NCBI GenBank assembly: GCA_019745755.1
Contig: JAIESS010000129.1
Location: 1 to 5,107, forward strand
DNA: 5,107 bases
Source: Alphaproteobacteria bacterium
Lineage (GTDB): Bacteria; Pseudomonadota; Alphaproteobacteria; Paracaedibacterales; JAKBAR01
Direction: 5' to 3'
Position numbers and translations under genes: made by a program. The number at the start of each line of letters is the position of its first letter. Within the stretch, counting starts at the first letter, position 1. Of the stretch, positions 5,106 through 5,107 are shown in pieces. The notes below the pieces were generated by a model. The model was given only the letters and a program-made list of their open reading frames with translations, was not told where the DNA came from and searched no databases.

Positions 5106-5107
5106 TC

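Noticed and set aside
1..5107. CRISPR arrays, insertion sequences, phage genes, toxin-antitoxin pairs
   Set aside because: No regularly spaced repeats, transposase motifs, long terminal inverted repeats or phage-like proteins were seen on either strand.

Overview
The window looks like chromosomal DNA from a moderately AT-rich (about 40% GC by eye) Gram-negative bacterium, most likely an alphaproteobacterium. Three things point that way: an HU gene followed directly by tRNA-Val(UAC), an ApbC/Mrp protein, and a two-gene HlyD-like plus cellulose-synthase-like module of the kind I know from rhizobia. The lineage is an inference. The AT bias and many homopolymer runs would also fit a host-associated group such as Holosporales, but nothing here proves it.

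Layout, left to right. Bases 1-255 are an AT-rich leader with short inverted repeats. It is followed on the + strand by mrp, an Fe-S cluster carrier P-loop ATPase that lacks the usual N-terminal DUF59/MIP18 domain. A complete tRNA-Phe(GAA) lies 76 bp downstream. A two-gene minus-strand operon converges on the tRNA. Its promoter-proximal gene (3240-4469) is a single-pass membrane fusion protein of the HlyD type. The second gene (1216-3204), starting 35 bp after the first one stops, is a family 2 processive glycosyltransferase with every BcsA catalytic motif, a gating-loop motif and a C-terminal PilZ domain for cyclic di-GMP. A 192-bp divergent intergenic region with A/T tracts and a plausible sigma-70 promoter leads to the HU gene (GTG start) on the + strand. 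An imperfect long-range stem-loop and then tRNA-Val(UAC) finish the window.

How the genes fit together. The minus-strand pair reads as a compact synthesis and export unit for an exopolysaccharide. The glycosyltransferase would polymerise a nucleotide-sugar substrate at the inner membrane under c-di-GMP control, and the HlyD-like protein would carry the chain through the periplasm. There is no BcsB, BcsC or BcsZ, so the pair resembles the Sinorhizobium BgsB/BgsA mixed-linkage glucan module or the Alg44/Alg8 logic more than a classical cellulose operon. The polymer cannot be named from sequence. The remaining genes (mrp, two tRNAs, HU) are housekeeping.

The strongest leads for a second look are the BcsB-less c-di-GMP glucan module next to HU, the C8 homopolymer early in its HlyD gene, the domain-truncated Mrp, and the structured DNA on both sides of HU.
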